From NCBI RefSeq assembly GCF_030848565.1, contig NZ_JAVDDV010000004.1, forward strand, positions 244,298 through 308,297: DNA of 64,000 nt, read 5' to 3'. The notes below the pieces were generated by a model. It did not search any database. It worked only from the letters and a program-made list of their open reading frames with translations, and was not told the DNA's origin. A program made the position numbers and the translations under genes. The stretch comes from Natronolimnohabitans sp. A-GB9. GTDB taxonomy: Archaea > Halobacteriota > Halobacteria > Halobacteriales > Natrialbaceae. Shown here one piece after another: positions 44,058 through 51,541 of this stretch. How positions within the stretch are numbered: position 1 is the stretch's first letter; every line of letters starts with the position of its first letter.

Positions 44058-45665
44058 ATGGTCGAACGTAGCAGACGGTCGATACTGGCGATCGGGACCG
44101 CAGCGGTAACTGGTGGGGTGCTCGCCTCTGTCGGGACGACCGGTGCCGACGACGGCTGTTGTCGGTCGGTAGCGGCGGGATCGGACGGCTGGTCGTCGTA
44201 TCGGGGGAACACGTCGAACACGGCCTTCGTCGAGACGGACGCGTTCCCGGAGCTCGATGGCGTCGCCTGGGAGTACGAGGAAACCGGTTCGGTTGCCGCC
44301 GTCGACGGCGGTGTCTTTCTCCGGACCGACGATGGAGACGTCCACGCCCTCAACGCGGAAACCGGCGACCTCGAGTGGAAACTGGAGGACCTCGACGCGG
44401 TCGGAACGCCCGCGGTCGAAGGCGAGACGGTCTACGTCTCCGGGGGGCGACTGACTGCTATCGACGGCGGTACCGGTGACGTGCTGTGGGAGATGGCGTT
44501 CGACGAGGACGACGGCGCGAGTCCGACGGTCGCGGACGGGACGGTCTACGTCGCCGCCGGCGGCTCGCTTTACGCGGTCGACGCCGAGGACGGATCGGTC
44601 ACCTGGAACCACGACCGAATCGAACTCGAGGTCTACGACGAGGAGACTGGTGAGGGTGAAACGACAGAGCGGCCGTTCGCGACGCAGCCCGTCACCGTCG
44701 ACGACGACACGGTCTACGCTCCCGTCTCACCGTCGGGGTTCGTCGCCCTCGACGCTGCCACGGGTGACACGCTGTGGACGGCTGACCTGATACGCGGCGG
44801 TGATCTCGTCATTCCGACCGAAGACGGCGTCTACGTGAGTGGTTTCGAAGGTGGCCACAGGCAAAGCGAGAGCCACCTGGCAGAGTACGACGGTGAACCG
44901 GAGCCGATCGGTCCGACGAGGCTCCAAGAGCATGCATCGCGTTTCGAGACCTCGAGTGAGGCCTTCGCGGCGTCGGGCGAGGTGCGGCTCATCACCGCAG
45001 CGGAGGGAAGACGCCTCGAGGCGTGGGACGTCGAACGCGAGGCGTTCCGGTGGACGTACGACGATCTCGGAGAGCAGGACCTCTTTCGGGCGCCGGTCAT
45101 CGCCGGTGACACGGCTATCGTCTCCTATCATCCGCCCTCGATGGCCGAGGACGAGCAGAACAACGAGGAAGCTCGGACGTTCGGCGCCGAATCGGCGATT
45201 CTCGGGCTCGATCTAGAGGACGGGTCCCCGAAGTGGGTGCTCCCTCACGAAGCCGTCGGTGACGTCGACGATCCCCTCTCCGACGGTGAGCTTCCCTACG
45301 CCGTCAGCGACGATACGCTCTACGTCAGCGCCGACACGCTCGTCGCCGTCCGGTCGTCCGAAGACATCCCGACTGACGACGGCGATGCCGACGACGAGTC
45401 AGGAGACGACGAAGCGACTGACGGCGACACGACGACGGACGATACCGACAGCGAAGCCGACCGTGACAGCGACGACGAACCGGATACGGGTCTCGAGACT
45501 GACACCCCCGAAAACGATTCTCAAACGGACACCGAAAACGAGAGCGAGTCGGACGGTAGCGCCGACGAGGCTCCCGGTTTCACCACCGGCGCCGGACTCG
45601 TCGGCGGTGGACTCTCGCTCGAGTGGCTCCGCCGCCGAGCGACCACGGACGAATCGGCGGAGTGA
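44058..45665 (+). CDS. Exported PQQ-like beta-propeller protein with C-terminal anchor-like segment
   Basis: A 535-residue exported protein. The N terminus (VERSRRSILAIGTAAVTGG) is a Tat-like signal without a clear lipobox Cys, though a CC pair follows near 36. Residues 50-435 form propeller blades with PQQ-like repeats (VDGGVFLRTDDGDVHALN, VADGTVYVAAGGSLYAVD). A long Asp/Glu/Thr linker (about 437-510) leads to APGFTTGAGLVGGGLSLEWLRRR, which resembles a degenerate PGF-CTERM/anchor segment with trailing arginines. Compared with the 11783 protein it is longer and anchored differently. Function inferred only as a surface binding or scaffold protein. Confidence 0.82.
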   Translation: MVERSRRSILAIGTAAVTGGVLASVGTTGADDGCCRSVAAGSDGWSSYRGNTSNTAFVETDAFPELDGVAWEYEETGSVAAVDGGVFLRTDDGDVHALNAETGDLEWKLEDLDAVGTPAVEGETVYVSGGRLTAIDGGTGDVLWEMAFDEDDGASPTVADGTVYVAAGGSLYAVDAEDGSVTWNHDRIELEVYDEETGEGETTERPFATQPVTVDDDTVYAPVSPSGFVALDAATGDTLWTADLIRGGDLVIPTEDGVYVSGFEGGHRQSESHLAEYDGEPEPIGPTRLQEHASRFETSSEAFAASGEVRLITAAEGRRLEAWDVEREAFRWTYDDLGEQDLFRAPVIAGDTAIVSYHPPSMAEDEQNNEEARTFGAESAILGLDLEDGSPKWVLPHEAVGDVDDPLSDGELPYAVSDDTLYVSADTLVAVRSSEDIPTDDGDADDESGDDEATDGDTTTDDTDSEADRDSDDEPDTGLETDTPENDSQTDTENESESDGSADEAPGFTTGAGLVGGGLSLEWLRRRATTDESAE

Positions 45666-45746
45666 GACGGGCGACTCGCCATCGTCTCGAGGCCGGCGGA
45701 ATAGTGGTGTCCGGACGCCTGGGCGGTCTCGTTCGAGCAGTGCCGT

Positions 45747-46907
45747 TCAGTCTGCCGTCTTCGCCTGAGCGGCCGCCGCTTGCAACTCCTCGAGTCGCGT
45801 CGATCGGACGCCTGCCAACACGACAGCAGCGAAGACCGTCTCTCCGTCGGGTCGAGGCGCGTCGCCACCGAGGATGCCCTCGCCGACGGTCGACTGGAGC
45901 GTGCGTCGGCCCTCTGCGATCGCGTGCCGATCGAGCCAGTTCGGCGGCCCGCCGACGATCAACAGGCCACGATCGGCCGTTTCGGGCTCACACTCGAGTG
46001 TAAGCTTCCCGCGGATCCCCTTCTGGACGACGGTTTCGACGGCGCTGACGGCCTCACTGGTCTCGACGTCCCGTTTCGTCGAGAGGAGACCGAGCCCGAA
46101 CCGCGATTCCGTCGTCTCGACAGTCTGATCGCCGTAGCCGAGCGTGACGATCCCCGACTCGTTGCCCAGGATCCGCTCGCGGTCGCTTGCGTCGATCACG
46201 TTCTGGGCGACGGCACCGTCGGTTCCGCCGCTGGCGAAACTGGCCGCGACGCGCGTGGCCAGCTCCCGGTTACATCGATCCCGTGCGTCGGCGAGGCTCT
46301 CGCCGGGTCGGAGCCACGCCTCGTTGTCGAACACCACGATCGCGCTGGCGAGCCCGTCGAGTCGCTCGAGCGTGGCGACGGCGTTCGTTGCCGCGTTCGG
46401 CCGCGGTGGTGCCTCGCTGTCGGCTCGCACGGACCTCGAGTGCGGTCCCGTCCCGGTGCCGTCGTCGGCCTCGGGATCGAACTCGCGGTCGGCCGGCAAC
46501 GTCGCGAGGACGTACACCGGAACGTCGTACTGTCGCTGAAGCGCGGCGACGAGTCCGGGCGCCGTCGCGCTGCCGGTCGTGCCACCGAGGCCGACGGCCA
46601 CGAGAAACGCGTCGGCGTCGGTCGGCGACCCGCGCGCGACGACCTCGAGGAGCTCGTCGGCGTGTTCCCGACCGATCTCGAAGCCCGTTTCGATGGCTCC
46701 CTCGAGTCCGTCCGGTGCTCCGAGTGCAGTCCCGTCCGCGTAGCGGTGGCGATGTGACTCCGGAAGGACTGTACTGCGGAGCGTAGACGCCTCGGTATCG
46801 AACGCGAAGACGTCGGTACAAAACGCGTGCTCGGTCGGTTCGACGGCCCGAATCGCATCGGCGAGCCGACAGCCCGCGCCGCCGACGCCGATCACCTCGA
46901 GTTGCAT
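45747..46907 (-). CDS. CetZ/FtsZ-like tubulin-superfamily GTPase
   Basis: A 386-residue protein of the tubulin superfamily. It starts with a Rossmann-type MQLEVIGVGGAGCRLADAI and has a T4-like glycine loop GLGGTTGSATAPGL near 110-123 in place of the FtsZ GGGTGTG. PNAATNAVATLERL and DNEAWLRPGESLADARDRCN follow the H7 helix region. The C-terminal half is shorter and less conserved than in CetZ1, so it is a divergent paralogue, perhaps with a role in cell shape rather than division. ATG 46907 is chosen for the fold; the upstream ATG at 46937 would add ten residues. Confidence 0.82.
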   Translation of the reverse strand: MQLEVIGVGGAGCRLADAIRAVEPTEHAFCTDVFAFDTEASTLRSTVLPESHRHRYADGTALGAPDGLEGAIETGFEIGREHADELLEVVARGSPTDADAFLVAVGLGGTTGSATAPGLVAALQRQYDVPVYVLATLPADREFDPEADDGTGTGPHSRSVRADSEAPPRPNAATNAVATLERLDGLASAIVVFDNEAWLRPGESLADARDRCNRELATRVAASFASGGTDGAVAQNVIDASDRERILGNESGIVTLGYGDQTVETTESRFGLGLLSTKRDVETSEAVSAVETVVQKGIRGKLTLECEPETADRGLLIVGGPPNWLDRHAIAEGRRTLQSTVGEGILGGDAPRPDGETVFAAVVLAGVRSTRLEELQAAAAQAKTAD

Positions 46908-46952
46908 GATGGCACCCTCGAGCGTCGGGCCTTTCATCGTTGTGCTCGCGGA

Positions 46953-46968
46953 GAAGCAGTCCGTATCA
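46953..46968. repeat. Family A repeat, right end only
   Basis: AAGCAGTCCGTATCA matches the right end of family A; its TCA is the complement of the endA stop. Left part absent. Confidence 0.7.
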
Positions 46969-48021
46969 GGGCGTCAGCCGCTCGAGTGACCACCAGTCGA
47001 CGCCGCCGTCCGGACCGACCAGTGCGAACACCATCGTCTTGCGGACACCGTGGGCTAGCCGAACGTCGAGTGCCAGGTCCCGCGGCTCGAAGACGTGGTC
47101 GTCGGGGTGGACCCGAACCAGCAGCTCGGAGTGACCCAGGTCGTCGACCGACTCGACATCGGCGTAGGTCCGGAAGTCCGCGCCGAACTTGTATCCCGTC
47201 TTGGGCACGACGTCGCGCTCGCGCAGCGCCGTATAGACCGCCAGTCGGCGGTCGAACCGCTCGCCCTCGACCTCCCGGCCTCGCTTGCGGACAGTCGCCG
47301 GCTCCAGATCGATCGCGCCGCGTTCGGCGAGGTAGGCTGCCTCGAGCAAGGAACACTGTAACGTGGGCCGGTCGTACTCCCGACCCTCGAGTGGTTGGCC
47401 GTAGAACGCTTCCTCGTAGAGCGTTATCGGCGGATCCCAGACGACGACGCGGTCGGCCAGCAGGTCGGCGTCACAGCCATCGGGAAGCGGGGCCCTCGAG
47501 GTCCCCGTCGGATCGCGCCGGTCGACCTCGAAGTAGGTGATCTCACTTTCCTCGTCGACCACCGCGAGGACGCCCGCCTCGAGGTCGGCGGCCGACACGT
47601 CGGTTCGTTCGCCGATCACCCGCAGTCGGTACTCGATCTCGCCGTCGCCGGGGCCCTTCCCGCGTGGGAAGACGGCGAAGTCCGCCTTCCCCGTGGGTGG
47701 GTCGGCGACCCACGGCTCCGCCGCCGGTGAGAGGTAAAACCCCCGCGAGCGCAGGTCGGCGTAGACCAGAAACCGGACGCCGAACTTCTCGCCCGGTTCG
47801 CGGGCCACGAACGCCCGGAAGTCCAGCCGCTCGCCCGATTCGTCGACGATCGCCTCGAGGTCGCCCCGATAGAGCAGGTGGGCGGCCTCGACCGGTGCGA
47901 GTGCGATCTCGTTGCCCGAAAGCGGATAGCCATAGCCCCGCGAGTCGTGATAGCGCTGGCGTGCGTCGTTGCCCACGCGAACGACGCCCGCGTCCTCGTC
48001 GAATCTCCCCTCGAGTCCCAT
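46966..48021 (-). CDS. endA: tRNA-splicing endonuclease EndA
   Basis: Cuts the bulge-helix-bulge motif in intron-containing tRNA and rRNA precursors. The 351-residue protein is the fused form made of two half-units. Both halves show the C-terminal endonuclease fold: GVRFLVYADLRSRGFYLSP in the N half and TGYKFGADFRTYADV in the C half. The catalytic histidine is in LGHSELLVRV and the lysine in AHGVRKTMVFA near 325. The N half lacks these catalytic residues and acts structurally. It starts at ATG 48021, follows the NucS-N/zinc-finger gene by about 70 bases and stands near trpS, whose tRNA needs this enzyme. Confidence 0.94.
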   Translation of the reverse strand: MGLEGRFDEDAGVVRVGNDARQRYHDSRGYGYPLSGNEIALAPVEAAHLLYRGDLEAIVDESGERLDFRAFVAREPGEKFGVRFLVYADLRSRGFYLSPAAEPWVADPPTGKADFAVFPRGKGPGDGEIEYRLRVIGERTDVSAADLEAGVLAVVDEESEITYFEVDRRDPTGTSRAPLPDGCDADLLADRVVVWDPPITLYEEAFYGQPLEGREYDRPTLQCSLLEAAYLAERGAIDLEPATVRKRGREVEGERFDRRLAVYTALRERDVVPKTGYKFGADFRTYADVESVDDLGHSELLVRVHPDDHVFEPRDLALDVRLAHGVRKTMVFALVGPDGGVDWWSLERLTP

Positions 48022-48073
48022 AGCCGACCGTTGAACGGGCGGGCCTAAGTGGCTGCGGATCGAGGCTCCGGGA

Positions 48074-48095
48074 AATCGTACAGGGATCCGTATCA
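48074..48095. repeat. Family A repeat, decayed right end
   Basis: GAAATCGTACAGGGATCCGTATCA resembles the family A right end GGTACAGCAGTCCGTATCA with several changes. The TCA at 48093-48095 is the complement of the stop of the following minus-strand gene. Confidence 0.6.
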
Positions 48096-48869
48096 GTCGT
48101 CGGCCGCGGAATCGGCCTCGAGCGGCCGCGCCAGTCCGCGATCACAGGTCGCGTCGAGACATCGTGTTCCGCTCCGGGTTTCGAAGGTGGGGAGGCCACA
48201 GCCACACTCGCCGGCGACGATGCCGGCGGGGATCGCGAAGCCGGTATCGCAGTCAGGGTAGTGTTCACAGCCGGCGATGAGTCCGCCGCGTCGGAGAATC
48301 CGCAGGTCGCCGTCACAGCCCGGCTCCGGACAGTCCCACTCGCGGTCGAACGCTTCGCGAACGGCGTCGTCTAAGGACTCACAGCTCCGATCGATACAGA
48401 CGTCGAAGGCGAGCCCACGCTCGACGCGCATCCGCGGGAGCCCACAGTCACAGTCACACTTGTCGTCTCGAACCGTCGCGTCGGCCGGAATCCCATAGCG
48501 AGTGTCACAGTCGACGCAGTGGACGTCGCCAGACCGGACGAGCGTCCCGCCACAGTCGGGACACGTACCGACGGGCGTCCCTGCCGCAGAGACCGGATAG
48601 GTGGCGAACCCGTCCCGATCGTGGGCAGCGATCCGCAGTGTCTGGGTGTCTTTCTTCGCGACGAGCGTGAAACCGTCCGCGCGGTCGCTCGAGACGCTGT
48701 CGGCGCGGGTCAGCCACGCGACGGGCTGGTAGCCGTCGCTGTCGTGGACCAACACGGTGTTGTCGGGTTTGACGATCGTCGTCACTCGACCCCGGTACTC
48801 CTCGCGGTCGCCCGTCTCAGCGATGACGGTGCAGTCGCCCGCGAGCACGCGAATCGCGTCGTCGATCAT
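48093..48869 (-). CDS. NucS-N-like domain protein with topoisomerase-type C4 zinc fingers
   Basis: A 258-residue protein. Residues 1-95 resemble the N-terminal half-domain of NucS/EndoMS (LAGDCTVIAETGDREEYRGR, TTIVKPDNTVLVHDSDGYQPVAWL). The RecB-like nuclease domain is absent; instead four cysteine clusters follow: CPDCGGTLVRSGDVHCVDC near 102-120, CDCDCG near 138-143 and CIDRSC near 157-162, CPEPGCDGDLRILRRGGLIAGC near 179-200, and CGCG to CLDATC near 219-240. These are topoisomerase I-like C4 zinc fingers. It is probably a DNA-binding protein, but not a nuclease as encoded. Its stop lies in a decayed family A repeat. Confidence 0.78.
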   Translation of the reverse strand: MIDDAIRVLAGDCTVIAETGDREEYRGRVTTIVKPDNTVLVHDSDGYQPVAWLTRADSVSSDRADGFTLVAKKDTQTLRIAAHDRDGFATYPVSAAGTPVGTCPDCGGTLVRSGDVHCVDCDTRYGIPADATVRDDKCDCDCGLPRMRVERGLAFDVCIDRSCESLDDAVREAFDREWDCPEPGCDGDLRILRRGGLIAGCEHYPDCDTGFAIPAGIVAGECGCGLPTFETRSGTRCLDATCDRGLARPLEADSAADD

Positions 48870-48907
48870 AGCCGGTCTGGCCGCGGAATCGTACTTAAAC
48901 TCGAGGA

Positions 48908-49483
48908 CTACGTCCGTTCGGCCTCGAGTGCGCTCTCGACCCCACTGACGAGGTTACGCGCCGTCGTGCCGCCCTCATCGCGCCAGTGGATCTCGCCGTC
49001 GCCGTCGACTGCGACCGTCGTCGGCGTCCCGGTGACGTCGTGGTGGTCGAACAGCGACCCGACCTCGTCGATCCCGATCGTCCAGTCGCCGCCGTGCTCG
49101 GCCCACCAGTCGGCGAGCTCCGACGGCGTTGGATCCGAGTCGATGGTGGCGTCGATGACCGACAGCGCGAGTACGTCGCCGTCGGGACCGACCGTATAGT
49201 CGTCCTCGAGTCGCTCGACGGCCTCGTCGACGCGGGAGAGCATGGCGCGGCTGGTCGGACACTCGAGGCGGATGTGGTTGATCAGTTGGACCTGGCCGTC
49301 TGTCGGAACCGCGACCGTCCCGGCGTCGCTGCCGGGTGCGTCGACGGTCTGCACCTCGAACGGTGGGGCGTCCTCGTCTCCCGTCCCTCGTTGCTCGTCC
49401 TCGTCGCTCGAGCCGAGACCGTCGAGGCAGCCACTCAGCGCCGTCACCGCTGTCACACCTGCAATGAGCGATCGTCGTCTCAT
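48908..49483 (-). CDS. Thioredoxin-like lipoprotein
   Basis: A 191-residue lipoprotein. MRRRSLIAGVTAVTALSGC is a short signal with lipobox at Cys about 19, followed by a Ser/Asp/Glu linker. The rest has a thioredoxin/TlpA-like fold: VQLINHIRLECPTSRAMLS strand and first helix near 68-86, DVLALSVIDATID, a GIDEVGSLFDHHDVTGTPTTVAVDGDGEI C-terminal half with the cis-Pro (TP-T). The redox CxxC is replaced by CPTS, so only one cysteine remains at the active-site position; it may be a single-Cys reductase or a non-redox binder. ATG 49483 is chosen for the signal. Confidence 0.78.
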   Translation of the reverse strand: MRRRSLIAGVTAVTALSGCLDGLGSSDEDEQRGTGDEDAPPFEVQTVDAPGSDAGTVAVPTDGQVQLINHIRLECPTSRAMLSRVDEAVERLEDDYTVGPDGDVLALSVIDATIDSDPTPSELADWWAEHGGDWTIGIDEVGSLFDHHDVTGTPTTVAVDGDGEIHWRDEGGTTARNLVSGVESALEAERT

Positions 49484-49749
49484 GTCGGTCGATACCGAAC
49501 GGCGCTCGTGTGTCGCGGTCGTTCGGGACGTCACGTGACGACGCGACGCCAGGAAGGTCTTTCCCCTGTTTCTCGGAGTGGATTCGCCGGCCGGTTCGTC
49601 CCGTCCGTCCCGGTCCCGTCTTCGCCGTCCCGGTCCCGTCTTCGAACCCATGCGTCGCCACGGGACTCGAGTCGGTGGCTCCCACCTGGCTCGAGTTGGC
49701 AGTATATTCCGGCACAACGCGTTTTTCCGCCGGCGCCGTCCGTTGGACC

Positions 49750-50343
49750 ATGACGGACACGACCGTCGAAATCGTGTTGTTCGATGGCGTCGACGAACTC
49801 GACGCGATCGGTCCCTACGAGGTCTTCGAGAACGCCGCCCAGGCCGGTGCCGACCTCGAGACCTCGCTGGTAACGCTCGAGGAGACCGACATCGTGACCG
49901 CGAGCCACGACCTGCGGGTCGAACCACAGGGCACGCTCGGCGATCCCGATCTCCTGGTCGTCCCCGGCGGCGGCTGGACGACCGCCAACGAGGGCGTTCG
50001 CGCGATCGTCGAGGACGGTGTGTTGCCCGACGCGGTCGACGAACGGTACGCGGCGGGCGCGACGGTCGCCTCGGTCTGTACCGGCGCGATGATCCTCGCC
50101 GAAGCAGCCCTGCTCGAGGGACGTCCCGCCGCAACTCACCCGGTCGCCGTCGACGATCTCGAGGCCCACGCGGCGAACGTGGTCGACGAGCGGGTCGTCG
50201 ACGACGGCGACGTACTGACCGCGGGCGGCGTTACCGCGGGGATCGACCTCGCGTTGTGGCTCGTCGAACGGGAGTTCGGCGAAGACGTCGCGAGCGAGGT
50301 GAGCGCGAAGATGGCCTACGAGCGGGGAGAGGTGTTCGGTTAG
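49750..50343 (+). CDS. DJ-1/PfpI family protein
   Basis: A 197-residue protein of the DJ-1/PfpI superfamily. The typical start VEIVLFDGVDELDAIGPYEVF includes a conserved acidic residue near 15-17, and the nucleophile elbow SVCTGAMILAEAALL has Cys near 112. DLLVVPGGGWTTA is the characteristic PGG turn. ThPVAVDDL-type His follows. Homologues include glyoxalase-like, amidotransferase-like and isonitrile hydratase members; the ThiJ/isonitrile hydratase pattern (PGGG, T-x-HP) fits best. ATG 49750 is directly supported by the fold. It stands alone. Confidence 0.87.
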   Translation: MTDTTVEIVLFDGVDELDAIGPYEVFENAAQAGADLETSLVTLEETDIVTASHDLRVEPQGTLGDPDLLVVPGGGWTTANEGVRAIVEDGVLPDAVDERYAAGATVASVCTGAMILAEAALLEGRPAATHPVAVDDLEAHAANVVDERVVDDGDVLTAGGVTAGIDLALWLVEREFGEDVASEVSAKMAYERGEVFG

Positions 50344-50667
50344 TCGGCTCGGTCTCCGAAACACCCCATACAGCGCTACGAGGGAAAACCGGCTAGAGAC
50401 GCTGTGTGGCATCCACTGCTATCGTGGCAACGATGCGGACCCACTTCCTCCCCAGCCGATTCGCTCACTCCTTCCAGTCGTTCGCTCATCCCTCGCGCGG
50501 TTTTCGAGCCGCCGCTCGCTCACCGCTCACTGCGGCTCGGCGCGCGCCACCGCTGGAGAATGAGAGCGAGAGTGAGAGTGGCAGGTGATCGGTGGATGAT
50601 CGGACGCCCGCTCGAGCGGTTTCCCCTTGCCAAACGGCTATCCGTGACGGGCCGGTACTGCGCCCAC
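50344..50667. other. 324-base gap with no supported gene
   Basis: Sequence is GC-rich and repetitive in parts (runs of CGCTCGCTCACCG type). No family A or B copy, no convincing small frame. A GCCAAACGGCTATCCG stretch near 50629 may hold the promoter of the HAD gene. Confidence 0.5.
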
Positions 50668-51318
50668 ATGAGCGCAGTGTTGTTCGACATGGACGGTGTC
50701 CTCGTCAACAGCGAGGACTACTGGGTCGAGTTTCAGGAGGAGACGATCCTTCCCTGGGTCGTCCCCGACGCAGACGTCGACGTCGCGGAGGTCAGCGGCA
50801 TGAACTACCGCGAGATCTACGACTACCTCGACTCCGAGTACGAAACCGCGGTCTCCCGCGAGGAGTACATCGATCGCTTCACTGCGGCCGCCGAGGAGCT
50901 CTACACCGAGCGCGTCGATCTCTTAGACGGTCTCTACGACTTGCTCGCAGAACTCGAGGCCGCGGGCGTCTCCACTGCCGTCGTCTCCTCCTCGCCCCAC
51001 GAGTGGATCGGCTGGGTGCTCGAGCGATTCGACCTCGAGGGCGCGTTCGAGCACGTGATCAGCGCCGATGACATCGACGCCTCGAGCAAACCGGCGCCGG
51101 ACGTCTTCGAGTACGCCGCCGACGAAATGAGTGTTCCCCCGGCCGATTGCGTCGTCGTCGAGGACTCCGCGAACGGAATCGAGGCGGCCGACCGCGCCGG
51201 CGCGACCGTCGTCGCCTATCGCATCGATGCTCACGGTGACATCGACCGCTCGCCGGCCGACGTGGTCGTCGACTCGCCCGCCGAGTTGCGGGGGACGGTC
51301 CTCGAGCGCGCGACATAG
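50668..51318 (+). CDS. HAD-superfamily phosphatase (CbbY/PGMB-like)
   Basis: A 216-residue HAD phosphatase. Motif I is LFDMDGVLVNSEDYW with nucleophile Asp near 7 and Asp 9; motif II is TAVVSSSPHEW near 102; motif III Lys in DASSKPAPDVFEYAA near 138; motif IV in CVVVEDSANGIEAADRAG near 160-177. The helical cap between 15 and 90 is of the C1 type, as in beta-phosphoglucomutase-like and phosphoglycolate phosphatase-like enzymes. ATG 50668 begins the fold at once. Substrate is uncertain; sugar phosphates or 2-phosphoglycolate are typical. Confidence 0.9.
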   Translation: MSAVLFDMDGVLVNSEDYWVEFQEETILPWVVPDADVDVAEVSGMNYREIYDYLDSEYETAVSREEYIDRFTAAAEELYTERVDLLDGLYDLLAELEAAGVSTAVVSSSPHEWIGWVLERFDLEGAFEHVISADDIDASSKPAPDVFEYAADEMSVPPADCVVVEDSANGIEAADRAGATVVAYRIDAHGDIDRSPADVVVDSPAELRGTVLERAT

Positions 51319-51337
51319 CCGGCCGCAAGCGCCGAGT

Positions 51338-51452
51338 CACTGATACTGTCGGACAGCAGTCAGTGAGCCGTCGGTCGCGAATTCGCGGCCGTTACTCCCG
51401 GGAACGGCCGAAGTCGTGCGACCGACGACGAATAGTGCTATCCGACAGTATG
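51338..51452. repeat. Family B palindromic repeat, copy 7 (inverted)
   Basis: TGATACTGTCGGACAGCAGTCAGTGAGCC to AATAGTGCTATCCGACAGTATGA, in the opposite orientation to copy 2. Core hairpin CGGTCGC ... GCGACCG and GCGGCCGT ... ACGGCCG. Confidence 0.88.
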
Positions 51453-51541
51453 ACGATACGCGTTGTAGAGCCGTCCGATCGCTCGACGGAAAGTACCGTG
51501 ACCCGCGAATTCCGGCTTCCGTGAGCCGCTCGCTCGAGCGA

